A stretch of DNA of 64,000 bases from UBA5794 sp963714375 (GCA_963714375.1 CAVQOG010000006.1:1-64000); one strand, 5' to 3'. Counted from the first letter of the stretch, positions 8,936 to 18,515 are shown. Numbers and translations: made by a program. The notes: generated by a model not told the origin, from the sequence alone.

Positions 8936-11761
8936 GTGTCAAGCGGCAAGATCATCGTCAAAGGTGCCAGGGAACACAACCTCAAGAACATCGATATCGA
9001 ACTGCCGCGCGATCGACTGATTGTCTTCACCGGGCTTTCGGGATCGGGTAAGTCGTCGCTAGCGTTTGACACAATCTATGCCGAGGGTCAGCGCCGATAC
9101 GTGGAAAGCCTCTCTGCGTATGCCAGGCAGTTTCTTGGGCAGATGGACAAGCCGGATGTGGATTTCATCGAGGGTTTGTCGCCGGCCATTTCAATCGATC
9201 AGAAGACGGCGAGCAGAAACCCGCGTTCCACCGTGGGAACCGTCACCGAGATCCATGACTACCTCCGGCTGCTCTTCGCCAGAATCGGTGTTCCACACTG
9301 CCCGAATGACGGCAATGCCGTGTCGCGTCAGTCTCCGCAACAGATTGTCGATCGGATTCTCGAGCTCGAGGACACAACACGTTTCCGGATCCTCGCACCG
9401 GTGGTCAGAGGACGCAAGGGCGAGTACGACCAGCTGATCGAGGATCTGGTCAAGGCCGGATTCTCACGGGCACGGATCGATGGTGAGGTGGTCGATCTCA
9501 CCGATGACCTCGAATTGGCACGCTATGAACAACACACGATCGAGGTGATCGTGGATCGTCTTGTCCGTAAGAAGGGTATCGAGCGCCGGTTGACGGATTC
9601 GATTGAGACTGCCCTTGATCTTGCAGATGGGACAGCGTTGGTCGACATCGAGGACGGACCGATGTTGTCGTTTTCCCAGGCATTCGCGTGTCCCGAGTGT
9701 GGGCTTTCCTTCGAGGATCTCCAGCCGCGAAACTTTTCGTTCAACAGCCCATATGGTGCTTGTGAGGCGTGTTCGGGAATCGGGACCCGATTTCAGGTCG
9801 ACGCTGACCTCGTGGTTCCCCAGCCGGACCTTTCACTGGCTGAAGGGGCCATCGCACCGTGGCGCGGTCGTCATCGGATGACGTACTACCAAAGACTGAT
9901 CCGGGCGGTGTCGGATGCAAACGGTTTCGATGTCGATGCACCCTGGTCTTCGTTGTCGGAGAAAGAACAAGATTTGTTTCTCAACGGCGATGACGATTCG
10001 ACCTATACGGTTCGCTACGAGAACCGTTTCGGACGCCAGCGTTCCTACGACGCGCAGTATGAAGGGGCGCTCGCGTGGATCGAGCGTCGCTACGCCAGTG
10101 CCGAGACGGACAGCGCGCGTTCGCAGTACCAGCAGTACATGCGTGAGATCCCATGTGTGACATGTGAGGGCGGAAGGCTCAACGCCATCTCCCTTGCTGT
10201 CACCATCAACAACACGAATATTGCGGAGCTGTCGGCGATGAGTCTCGGGAAGGCGCTCGAATTCCTGACCACCGTCACGCTCGACGAGCGGGACTCGACG
10301 ATTGCCGACCCGATCGTGAAAGAGATTGCGGAACGGCTCAATTTCATGGTTGCCGTCGGGCTCGACTACCTCACGCTTGCCCGTTCGGCTGCAACACTCG
10401 CTGGTGGTGAGGCCCAACGGATCCGGTTGGCGACCCAGATCGGTTCCGGGCTCGTTGGCGTGCTCTACATCCTTGATGAACCCTCAATCGGGCTGCATCA
10501 GCGGGACAACCAAAGACTGGTCGAGACGCTCCTACGGCTCCGCGATCTAGGCAACACCCTGATTGTGGTGGAACACGATGAGGACACGATCAGGATCGCC
10601 GACCACATCGTGGATATCGGCCCTGGTGCAGGTGAGCATGGGGGGGCGATTATTGCGCAGGGGAAGGTGAAGGACATCGAAGCTGTCCCTCTGTCGATGA
10701 CAGGTCAGTACCTCGCAGGGAAGCGCAGGATCGAGATTCCCACGTCTCGCCGTGAGCATCGCGATGAGTACGTGACCATCCACGGCGCAACGGAGAACAA
10801 CCTCAAGGGCATCGATGTCTCGTTCCCTCTTGGAACGCTCACCGCGGTGACGGGCGTGTCGGGCAGCGGCAAGTCGTCACTCGTCCAGGAGATCCTGAGC
10901 AAGTCCCTTCACGAGTCGTTGCATGGTTCACGGCAGAGGGCCGGAAGGCACCAACGGACTGAAGGTCTCGATTTGATCGACAAGGTCATCAACATCGATC
11001 AGTCGCCGATTGGTCGGACGCCGCGCTCGAATCCGGCGACCTATACCAAGGTCTTCGACATGATCAGGCAGCTCTTTGCCTCCACCCAGGACGCAAGAAT
11101 CCGCGGATACAAACCGGGGCGCTTCTCCTTCAATGTCTCTGGCGGTAGATGTGAGGCGTGCAAGGGTGATGGCACATTGAAGATCGAGATGCACTTCCTC
11201 CCCGACGTCTATGTCCCGTGCGACATGTGCAACGGGTTGCGGTACAACAGGGACACCCTCGAAGTGAAGTTCAAGGGACACTCGATCGCAGATGTCCTCG
11301 ACATGTCCATCGAGGAGGCGCTCACATTCTTCGAGCATCAGCCTCGTATCGCACGGGTTCTCGGGACGCTGTACGACGTCGGACTCGGGTATGTCCGTCT
11401 CGGTCAACCTGCACCAACGCTCTCGGGTGGTGAGGCCCAGAGAGTAAAGCTCGCTTCCGAACTTGGGAAACGCTCGACCGGGCGTACGTTCTACATCCTG
11501 GACGAACCAACGACCGGTCTCCATTTCGAGGACATCCGCAAGCTGCTTGGCGTCCTCCAGCGGCTTGTCGATACGGGTAATACGGTCGTGGTGATCGAAC
11601 ACAACCTTGATGTCATCAAGTCTGTTGACTGGGTCATCGATCTTGGTCCCGAGGGAGGTGACGGGGGTGGCGAGGTAGTGGCTGTCGGAACACCCGAACA
11701 GGTAGCTGACGTATCCCAGAGCTACACAGGCAAGTTCCTGCGAGAAGTCTTGGCATCCTGA
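8936..11761 (+). CDS. uvrA: Excinuclease ABC subunit A (UvrA)
   Basis: A 941-residue damage-recognition ATPase of nucleotide excision repair that loads UvrB. Tandem ABC modules are visible: Walker A GLSGSGKSSL near residue 32 and GVSGSGKSSL in the second half, signatures LAGGEAQRI and LSGGEAQRV, and Walker B ILDEPSIGLH and ILDEPTTGLH. Two zinc-binding clusters are present (CPECG...CEACSG and CEACKGDG...CDMCNG). GTG start at 8936 gives the family-typical N-terminus (IIVKGAREHNLKN). The 3' end overlaps the convergent membrane-protein gene by 40 bases. Confidence 0.98.
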   Translation: MSSGKIIVKGAREHNLKNIDIELPRDRLIVFTGLSGSGKSSLAFDTIYAEGQRRYVESLSAYARQFLGQMDKPDVDFIEGLSPAISIDQKTASRNPRSTVGTVTEIHDYLRLLFARIGVPHCPNDGNAVSRQSPQQIVDRILELEDTTRFRILAPVVRGRKGEYDQLIEDLVKAGFSRARIDGEVVDLTDDLELARYEQHTIEVIVDRLVRKKGIERRLTDSIETALDLADGTALVDIEDGPMLSFSQAFACPECGLSFEDLQPRNFSFNSPYGACEACSGIGTRFQVDADLVVPQPDLSLAEGAIAPWRGRHRMTYYQRLIRAVSDANGFDVDAPWSSLSEKEQDLFLNGDDDSTYTVRYENRFGRQRSYDAQYEGALAWIERRYASAETDSARSQYQQYMREIPCVTCEGGRLNAISLAVTINNTNIAELSAMSLGKALEFLTTVTLDERDSTIADPIVKEIAERLNFMVAVGLDYLTLARSAATLAGGEAQRIRLATQIGSGLVGVLYILDEPSIGLHQRDNQRLVETLLRLRDLGNTLIVVEHDEDTIRIADHIVDIGPGAGEHGGAIIAQGKVKDIEAVPLSMTGQYLAGKRRIEIPTSRREHRDEYVTIHGATENNLKGIDVSFPLGTLTAVTGVSGSGKSSLVQEILSKSLHESLHGSRQRAGRHQRTEGLDLIDKVINIDQSPIGRTPRSNPATYTKVFDMIRQLFASTQDARIRGYKPGRFSFNVSGGRCEACKGDGTLKIEMHFLPDVYVPCDMCNGLRYNRDTLEVKFKGHSIADVLDMSIEEALTFFEHQPRIARVLGTLYDVGLGYVRLGQPAPTLSGGEAQRVKLASELGKRSTGRTFYILDEPTTGLHFEDIRKLLGVLQRLVDTGNTVVVIEHNLDVIKSVDWVIDLGPEGGDGGGEVVAVGTPEQVADVSQSYTGKFLREVLAS

Positions 11762-12906
11762 ACGGATTCGGATCTGAGCACGCTTCGGGTCCAGACGATC
11801 GCGAGCCAAACGATTGCCACGTTCTTGACTAGGACTTCAAGTGCCCAAATGAAACTCTGTGGTTCGAAAACCGTGACGGTGGCAAGCCCAAAGATCGCTC
11901 CGAGGATGTAGACCCTCCGAATCTCGGTGGAGGCAAATGCCGCAAACGGTGCAAGCCAGAAGATGAACTGGGTTGAGAACAGCGGGCTCATCAACATGAT
12001 GCCAAGGACCGAGAGGCCCACGATCATCGTTAGATCCCGGAATGACGCTTCGCGTTTCGTGACGGCGTACACCGCGACCGCGAACAGGACGATGCCGGGG
12101 ATGGCGTTGACGATGACGGCGGCATCGGGGACAGCGACGTAGACGGCGCCAGCCGCGCCCCGTGACCCGAGGGTCGCGGACAACGCATGTCGCCACACGA
12201 GAACGAGGTTGCCGACGATTGTCTCGCTGTGGATGCCATCGAACGCTCTCGCACGTTGGAACCCGTCAGACAATGCAACGACTGCCAGAAGTGCACCCGA
12301 TATTGCAACGGCACCGACGGCGAGCCCACGCCTTCGCCGACTCCACGGATATGCCAGTAGCGTGATCGGCCACCCCTTTGCGAGCGTTGCGACGACGGTC
12401 CAGACCGTTCCCTTTGTGTAGTCGTTTGCGGCATAGGCGGCGATCGACAGCGCAGCAAGGAGCACCACCCACGGTTCGAGACGAAACAGGACAAGGGGAA
12501 GAAGGGGGATCGACACGAGTAGGAAGCGGCGACCCGTTGCTGCATCCGGATCGATCGAGTCGATGACGACGACGGAGCCAACGAATGCGGCAGCCATCGC
12601 CAGAACCCAGACAGGGGCGAGACCGATACCAAGCGTGTCGACGATCCAGGACAGTGCTCCGACGAGGAGAAGCGACACGGGAAGGTGTTCGACCGCGAGC
12701 TGAGAGTACGGTACCGCGCCGTTGAGAAGCTCAGCACCGATCCGTTCGTACGCATTCACGTCAGATACGAGGCCAGTGCGCAACACATCGTTGATGTCGA
12801 GAACAGCGAACGTGTACGAGAATAGGTAGGCAGCAAGGCAGGCGACGATCGATGCGATGATGAGCCGAGCGCGCCGTTCGCCGGGAGGATGTGGTATCAC
12901 CTGCAT
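11722..12906 (-). CDS. GT87-like multi-pass membrane protein
   Basis: 394 residues with about ten hydrophobic segments. The N-terminal loop has DVNAYERIGAELLNGAVPY, resembling the acidic first external loop of GT87/DUF2029 enzymes, and there is a conserved-looking LAKGWPITLLAYPW later. A polyprenol-phosphate-sugar glycosyltransferase role is likely but not shown. The ATG at 12906 lies 23 bases from the divergent methyltransferase start, so promoters must overlap there. The 3' end runs 40 bases into uvrA on the opposite strand. Confidence 0.7.
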   Translation of the reverse strand: MQVIPHPPGERRARLIIASIVACLAAYLFSYTFAVLDINDVLRTGLVSDVNAYERIGAELLNGAVPYSQLAVEHLPVSLLLVGALSWIVDTLGIGLAPVWVLAMAAAFVGSVVVIDSIDPDAATGRRFLLVSIPLLPLVLFRLEPWVVLLAALSIAAYAANDYTKGTVWTVVATLAKGWPITLLAYPWSRRRRGLAVGAVAISGALLAVVALSDGFQRARAFDGIHSETIVGNLVLVWRHALSATLGSRGAAGAVYVAVPDAAVIVNAIPGIVLFAVAVYAVTKREASFRDLTMIVGLSVLGIMLMSPLFSTQFIFWLAPFAAFASTEIRRVYILGAIFGLATVTVFEPQSFIWALEVLVKNVAIVWLAIVWTRSVLRSESVQDAKTSRRNLPV

Positions 12907-12929
12907 TGGTATGGCACGCTATACGTCTG

Positions 12930-13658
12930 ATGACGCAAGACGAAGCACCGCCAACCGACTCGTGGGACGATATTGCCGAGTGGTGGGCTGTGGAATCCAC
13001 CGATGACCCCGTCTATGCGGCAGACGTGCATCCCTTGTACCGAGAGTTGACGTCGGGTCTGGCCGGTGTAGTCGCTGACCTTGGGTGCGGTACGGGACAG
13101 GCGATGGAGATGACCGGGCCATTGACGATCGGCGTCGACCTGTCAATGGACCTGCTTTCGCAGGCCAGCACCGTTGGTCCGACGGTGCGTACACGTCTTC
13201 CGTCGTTGGCGTGCTTCGCCGATGAGGCTTTTGATCATGCCGCATCGATCTACCTGCTTGATCTGATCGAAGACGATGCAACCTTCTTCTCCGAGACTGC
13301 GCGAGCTGTCAAGCAAGGAGGTTCGTTGGTCGTCGTCATGAACCATCCAGTATTCCTTGCCCCCGGGTCTGGTCCTTTTGCTGATCCCGAGAAGGAGATC
13401 TTCTGGCGCTGGGGGTCCTACTTCGACGTCGGTTCATCCCGCGAACCAGCCGGACACCGGCAGATCGAATTTTTCCACCGGCCGCTCGGCATCCTCTTGA
13501 ACCATGCTGCAGCCGCGGGATGGTCACTTGACCTCATGCGTGAACGGCCCCTGAGTCCGCAGGTCCTCGACGCTTTCCCCGAGTTCCTCGGCCAAGACAC
13601 GATTCCACGACTCATCGGCTTGAGGTGGACCAATCTTCCGATGACCGATGACCGATGA
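12930..13658 (+). CDS. Class I SAM-dependent methyltransferase
   Basis: A 242-residue Rossmann-fold methyltransferase. Motif I is VADLGCGTGQA at residues about 50-60, followed by the acidic end of strand 2 (IGVDLSMDLL) and a motif IV-like region with AASIYLLDLIED. The last part resembles UbiE/Methyltransf_11 proteins that act on small molecules; the substrate cannot be told. The ATG at 12930 is chosen because an in-frame upstream start would overlap the divergent gene. The final residues MTDDR come from the heptamer repeat tract that runs through the stop codon. Confidence 0.82.
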   Translation: MTQDEAPPTDSWDDIAEWWAVESTDDPVYAADVHPLYRELTSGLAGVVADLGCGTGQAMEMTGPLTIGVDLSMDLLSQASTVGPTVRTRLPSLACFADEAFDHAASIYLLDLIEDDATFFSETARAVKQGGSLVVVMNHPVFLAPGSGPFADPEKEIFWRWGSYFDVGSSREPAGHRQIEFFHRPLGILLNHAAAAGWSLDLMRERPLSPQVLDAFPEFLGQDTIPRLIGLRWTNLPMTDDR

Positions 13659-13698
13659 CCGATGACCGATGACCGTGACCGACGTCCGACGTCCGACG
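13638..13698. repeat. Tandem heptamers (CCGATGA)x5 then (GACGTCC)x2
   Basis: Five exact CCGATGA units (13638-13672), a degenerate unit, then GACGTCC twice and a GACGG remnant. The tract spans the end of the methyltransferase gene and fills most of the gap before uvrC. The first heptamer is the complement of the one upstream of uvrA. Confidence 0.88.
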
Positions 13699-13730
13699 GT
13701 TCTCGGGGAGTCCCTCGGTAAGCTTCGGTG

Positions 13731-15573
13731 ATGCTCATCCGTCCAGCGCCATCAACGGTTCCCGACGGTCCCGGGGTCTACATCTTCCGTGACGAGCACG
13801 GGCGTCCACTGTATGTGGGCAAAGCGAAGTCACTCCGAAAGCGCACTTCGAACTACTTTCGAAAAGACCTCGCCCCGCGTACTCGTTCCATGGTCGATCT
13901 CGCTGACGATCTTGAATGGATCGTGACTGACTCGGAAGTTGCCGCGCTCATGCTCGAGTTCTCATTGGTGCAGGAACACCAACCCGTATTCAACGTGAGG
14001 CTCAAGGACGACAAGTCCTTTCCGTACCTTGCTATCACACGTCAGGATGAATGGCCCCGAGCGCGTGTCATGCGGGGCAGCAAACGAAAGGGTGTCGAGT
14101 ACTTTGGCCCCTATGCACGGGCGTACTCGATTCGCCAGACCCTTGATGGCCTTCTTCGTACTTTTCCGGTGCGCACCTGCACCGATGCGAAGTTCCGAAG
14201 ACACGAGACATCGGGGCGGCCGTGTCTCCTCTTCCACATCGAGAAGTGTTCGGGCCCCATGCGTTGGTGAGGTGACACCCGCTGAGTATGCCGACCACTT
14301 GGACGGGCTCGCAGCGTTCCTGAGCGGTGACTCCGATTCGTTGATCGATGACGTCGAGGCTGCGATGGTTGAGGCGGCATCCCGCCAAGAATTCGAACGG
14401 GCCGCGAGGCTCAGAGACAAGGCTGCAGCTATGCGGACCGCTCTCCAGCGGCAGGAACTCGTCACCGAGACGCGCGACAACCTCGATCTGATTGCCTTCG
14501 ACGAGGATGATCTGGAGTTTGTGCTTGTCGTGCTCCACGTGCGAAACGGACGTGTGACCGGACGTAAGACGATGGTTGTTGACCGCGTGGAGGAGATCTC
14601 GTCGTCCGAATTCGTCGGAAGGATGCTTGGGCAACTCTACGGGGCCGAGCCCCCGCCCCGCGAGGTCCTCGTCCCGATCGAACCCGACGATGTTGTCCTA
14701 TGGAGCGAATGGCTCTCGTACCGTAAGGGAGGGCCGGTATCGCTCCGAGTTCCACAACGTGGACCGAAGCGCAAGGTCATGGAGACCGCGAACGCAAACG
14801 CTACGGAGGAGTTCAACCGACACCGGCTGAAACGTCACTCTGATCACAACGCACGAGCCCGGGCGCTCCGCAGTCTCCAGGTCGCACTTGACCTCCCCGT
14901 TTCACCGCTCCGAATCGAGTGCTACGACATCTCGACGATCCAGGGGAGCCACACTGTTGCTTCGATGGTGGTATTCGAGGACGCCCTTCCCAAGAAGAGC
15001 CAATATCGCAGGTTCAAGATCAGGACGATTGATGGTCAAGATGACTTCGCTGCAATGGAGGAGGTCATTCGACGTCGATTCGCCGCCTATCTCGCTGAGA
15101 GGAAGCTCCCCGTTGAGGAACAGGGGCGATTCTCCTATCCGCCTAGCCTCGTGGTCATCGACGGCGGCAAGGGGCAGCTCGGGCGCGCCGTCAAGGTGCT
15201 TGACGAGTTCGGACTGGACATCCCGGTCGTTGGGCTTGCCAAGAAACTTGAGGAAGTGTTCGTTCCACACCAATCTGACCCAATCGTGATTGACAGGGGC
15301 GAGGAGTCCCTCTATCTCCTGCAACGGGTGCGTGACGAAGCGCATCGCTTTGCGATCACATACCACCGTCAGTTGCGAGGCCGGTCGATGATTGATTCGA
15401 TTCTCGACGATGTCCGTGGAATCGGTCCCGGAAGGAAGAAAGCGCTGATCAAGCAGTTCGGTTCAGTGAAGAAGATGCGCAAGGCATCACAAGACGAGCT
15501 TGCCGAGGTGATCCCGGATAGGGTTGCAGCAGAACTCTTTCACGTACTCCACGGAAGTCTTGCCAGCCAATGA
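13731..15573 (+). CDS. uvrC: Excinuclease ABC subunit C (UvrC), interrupted by a +1 frameshift
   Basis: The dual-incision nuclease of nucleotide excision repair. Frame 1 (13731-14270) encodes the GIY-YIG nuclease domain (PGVYIFRDEHGRPLYVGKAK, then YFGPYA) up to HIEKCSGP. The next expected residues, CVGEVTPAEY, are in the +1 frame and continue to the stop at 15573. That part holds the UVR motif (SRQEFERAARLRDKAAAM), the RNase H-like endonuclease domain (CYDISTIQGSHTVASMVVF, VIDGGKGQLG) and the C-terminal HhH region (VRGIGPGRKKALIKQFGS). The junction is GGC CCC A TGC at 14253-14262, one base too many. Everything on both sides is intact, so this is a sequencing error, a very recent mutation, or less likely recoding at CCC-A. 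ATG 13731 or GTG 13728 may be the start. The gene overlaps rapZ by ATGA. Confidence 0.9.
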
Positions 15574-16445
15574 ACGTCTCCACATCAGATTCCAATGTTG
15601 TCATCATTACAGGGCTCTCCGGTGCAGGGAGAAGCCATGCTGCGAACGTGCTCGAGGACATCGGGTACTTCGTGGTTGACAACCTTCCGATGCCGCTGAT
15701 CCCGAACCTCGTGGTGAGCGTCGGTTCAGGTGAAGGGATGCGACGCAGGATCGCTGTGGTTGCAGACACTCGTGCCGGCATGACTGCCGATGGGCTCGAT
15801 CTGGCGCTCATCGAACTGCACCGAGCGGGCCTGCCAACGACCGTTCTCTTCCTCGATGCTGACGACCAAACCCTCGCACGGCGGTTCGAGGAAACGAGGC
15901 GTCCGCATCCCGTCAACAGCAGCTCGCTCGCGGAGTCGATAGCAATCGAGCGCTCCGCTTTTGAGGACGTCAGAGCAGCCTCCGACATCGTCGTTGATAC
16001 GTCCGACCTCAGCGTCCACGATTTGCGGGACCGTCTTCGAGGCGCTTTTGAGGACGCGGAAACACATCACAGGATGCGGGTCGACGTCACGAGCTTCGGG
16101 TTCAAGAAGGGCCCGCTGCGAGTTGTCGACCTGATGTTCGATGTCAGGTTCCTACCGAATCCATACTGGGTTCCCGAGCTACGGCCACTCACTGGAAGGG
16201 ACGATGACGTGGTGTCCTATGTGTTTGGGCACGCCGAAGCTGGGGTATTCCTCGCCAAGGTGACGGACATGCTGGACTTTCTGATTCCTCTCTACGTGGC
16301 CGAAGGGAAGTCCTATCTCACGATCGGCATCGGCTGTACCGGCGGACAGCACCGGAGTGTGGCGCTCGCCGAAGCCATCGGTTCGCATCTGACGAATACG
16401 GGTGTGTCGACTTCGGTTCACCACCGAGACATGCCACACGCATGA
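15570..16445 (+). CDS. rapZ: RNase adapter protein RapZ (YvcJ family nucleotide-binding protein)
   Basis: 291 residues. The N-terminal P-loop is GLSGAGRSHAA, with Arg in place of Lys as in many actinobacterial homologues, followed by LEDIGYFVVDNLP. The C-terminal domain has the family motifs SFGFKKG, DVRFLPNPYW, VFLAKVTDML and IGCTGGQHRSV. In enterobacteria RapZ binds GlcN6P and steers RNase E to sRNAs; in Gram-positives its partner pathway is less clear. Translationally coupled at both ends (ATGA with uvrC, ATGA with yvcK). Confidence 0.95.
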   Translation: MNVSTSDSNVVIITGLSGAGRSHAANVLEDIGYFVVDNLPMPLIPNLVVSVGSGEGMRRRIAVVADTRAGMTADGLDLALIELHRAGLPTTVLFLDADDQTLARRFEETRRPHPVNSSSLAESIAIERSAFEDVRAASDIVVDTSDLSVHDLRDRLRGAFEDAETHHRMRVDVTSFGFKKGPLRVVDLMFDVRFLPNPYWVPELRPLTGRDDDVVSYVFGHAEAGVFLAKVTDMLDFLIPLYVAEGKSYLTIGIGCTGGQHRSVALAEAIGSHLTNTGVSTSVHHRDMPHA

Positions 16446-17416
16446 CCTTTGAAGCGACGACACCCGAGGTATTGCTTCAGGAACTCCAGATCGGCAGCCA
16501 TGGCCCCCACGTCGTGGCGATCGGTGGCGGACACGGGCTGTCCAAGACCCTTCGGGCAGTCCTGTGTTACGCAGGACGCGTTGATGCCGTCGTGTCCGTC
16601 TCCGATGATGGAGGTTCCAGCGGGCGATTGGTACCCGAGCTGGACATCCCGCCACCGGGCGATATTCGCAAGTGCCTCCTCGCCCTTACGCCTGACGAAT
16701 CCATCTGGAAACGGATGTTCGAATACCGATTCGACGAGGCGGATGTAGCGGGACACTCCTTGGGCAATCTCATCCTGGCCGCTCTTGCTGAGATCGAAGG
16801 AGGCTTCGAACCAGCGCTGGTTCGAGCTGAGTTGCTTCTCAGAGCATCGGGGAGTGTTGTGCCTGCGTGCCAGCAGCACCTGCAGCTCGTAGCCGAAACC
16901 GACGTGGGCATGCTCGAGGGTCAGGTCACGATCCAACAACATCGCGGTCGGATTGATGCAATCGATGTACGGCCGGCAAGTGCCGCGGCCACGCCTCGGG
17001 CGGTCCTCGCTATCGAGGATGCCGACCAGATCATTCTTGGTCCGGGGAGCTTGATGACGTCGACCGTTGCTGCGATGCGGGTACCCGGTATCACCGAGGC
17101 CATCAACCGCTCGCGCGCCCAGCTGATCTACGTCGCAAACCTCATCACCCAGGATGGTGAGACCCTTGGAATGGATGGAGCAGACCATCTTGACGCTCTC
17201 CTTCGTCTGACGGGTGTGCGCCCACCCAGCGCTATCATCGCGAATGAACACGTGATAGATACCACACCCCCGCTTCAGCCGGTTGCCTTCGATGCCGAGA
17301 TTCTCGCTACTTATGGCGCAGATCTCATCACGGCCGATCTCGTCGACGGGTCCGAGGAGTGGCCGAGCCACGACCCTCAGAAGCTCGGGGTAGTGCTGAG
17401 CGCGACCATTCGATGA
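16442..17416 (+). CDS. yvcK: YvcK/CofD-like gluconeogenesis factor
   Basis: 324 residues of the CofD-like Rossmann fold: VVAIGGGHGLSKTLRA, VSVSDDGGSSGRL, DIRKCLLAL, HSLGNLILAAL, LGPGSLMTSTV and a C-terminal DPQKLG. YvcK proteins bind UDP-GlcNAc and influence cell-envelope synthesis and growth on gluconeogenic carbon sources (known from Bacillus, Listeria and mycobacteria). ATGA overlap with rapZ. In most Gram-positives whiA follows; here gap starts 16 bases later and no whiA is present. Confidence 0.93.
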   Translation: MTFEATTPEVLLQELQIGSHGPHVVAIGGGHGLSKTLRAVLCYAGRVDAVVSVSDDGGSSGRLVPELDIPPPGDIRKCLLALTPDESIWKRMFEYRFDEADVAGHSLGNLILAALAEIEGGFEPALVRAELLLRASGSVVPACQQHLQLVAETDVGMLEGQVTIQQHRGRIDAIDVRPASAAATPRAVLAIEDADQIILGPGSLMTSTVAAMRVPGITEAINRSRAQLIYVANLITQDGETLGMDGADHLDALLRLTGVRPPSAIIANEHVIDTTPPLQPVAFDAEILATYGADLITADLVDGSEEWPSHDPQKLGVVLSATIR

Positions 17417-17432
17417 AGTTCAGGAGAAAGCC

Positions 17433-18515
17433 ATGAAGGTAGCCATCAACGGATTTGGCAGGATCGGGAGGAATTTCTTTCGAGCAGCCAAGGGTGGGAC
17501 GATCGCTACAGATCTCCGCAAAGCACTCTCAGGAATCGACGTATCGGATTCTGAATCGATCGCGACCGCGTGGAACAACATCACTTCAGCGGTCAAGGGC
17601 ATCGATATCGTCGCCATCAACGACCTTGGCGACGTTTCCATGAACGCCCACCTCCTCAAGTACGACTCTGTTCACGGCACGTACCCCGGCAAGATCGAGG
17701 TCGTCGATGGTGACATCATCGTCGATGGTGACCGGTTCCGTGTGTTTGCCGAGCGTGATCCCGAGCAGCTTCCATGGGCTGAGCTCGGCGTAGATGTTGT
17801 CATTGAGTCAACGGGGGTCTTCACCACGCATGAGGCTGCTTCCAAGCACCTGACCGCTGGGGCCAAGTTTGTCGTGGTTTCAGCCCCGATGGGTGATCCG
17901 GACGTGTCGATCGTGCTTGGTGTCAACGACGATGACCTCGACCTCAAGAACCACCGCATCATTTCGAACGCCTCATGCACTACCAACTGTCTTGCACCGA
18001 TGGCGAAGGTCATCGACGACGCCTTTGAGATTGGGCAGGGCATGTTCACGACCGTTCATGCCTATACGAACGACCAAAGCCTGTCCGATGTCCTGCACAA
18101 GGATCCCCGAAGGGCACGTGCCGCGGCGATCAATATCATCCCGACTTCCACCGGTGCCGCATCTGCCGTGGGGAAGGTGCTTCCCAGACTCAACGGCAAA
18201 CTGTCGGGAACTGCTCTTCGTGTACCGGTACCAGACGGCTCCATCACCGACCTCGTTGCAACCGTGAACGGAGATGTCACGGTCGAGTCAGTGAACGCCG
18301 CCTTGAAGGCAGCGGCTGAGGGGCCGATGCGTGGCATCGTTCGGTACACCGAAGATCCCATTGTGTCGTCTGACATTGTTGGAGACCCACATTCGGTGAT
18401 TGTTGATGGTGCGGCGACGATTGTCTCCGGCAAGATGGTGAAGGTGTTCGGCTGGTACGACAACGAGTGGGGCTACTCGAGTCGGCTCGTAGACCTCTGT
18501 CGCAAGCTTGGCTGA
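17433..18515 (+). CDS. gap: Glyceraldehyde-3-phosphate dehydrogenase, with an N-terminal insertion
   Basis: NAD-dependent oxidation of glyceraldehyde-3-phosphate in glycolysis. Dinucleotide-binding INGFGRIGRNFFRA opens the protein, the catalytic Cys is in SNASCTTNCLAP, and the C-terminus has WYDNEWGYSSRLVDL. Length is 360 residues against about 335 usual. The excess is a block of about 29 residues between FFRAAKGG (residue 21) and DIVAINDLGD (about 57), exactly where the short alpha-helix to strand-B loop normally lies. RBS AGGAGAAAG precedes the ATG. pgk begins inside the stop codon region, so the two are coupled. Confidence 0.96.
   Translation: MKVAINGFGRIGRNFFRAAKGGTIATDLRKALSGIDVSDSESIATAWNNITSAVKGIDIVAINDLGDVSMNAHLLKYDSVHGTYPGKIEVVDGDIIVDGDRFRVFAERDPEQLPWAELGVDVVIESTGVFTTHEAASKHLTAGAKFVVVSAPMGDPDVSIVLGVNDDDLDLKNHRIISNASCTTNCLAPMAKVIDDAFEIGQGMFTTVHAYTNDQSLSDVLHKDPRRARAAAINIIPTSTGAASAVGKVLPRLNGKLSGTALRVPVPDGSITDLVATVNGDVTVESVNAALKAAAEGPMRGIVRYTEDPIVSSDIVGDPHSVIVDGAATIVSGKMVKVFGWYDNEWGYSSRLVDLCRKLG

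Noticed and set aside
14256..14262. Programmed +1 frameshift in uvrC as the preferred explanation
   Set aside because: Other genes show similar single-base insertions without slippery contexts, so an extra base is more economical; kept only as an alternative.
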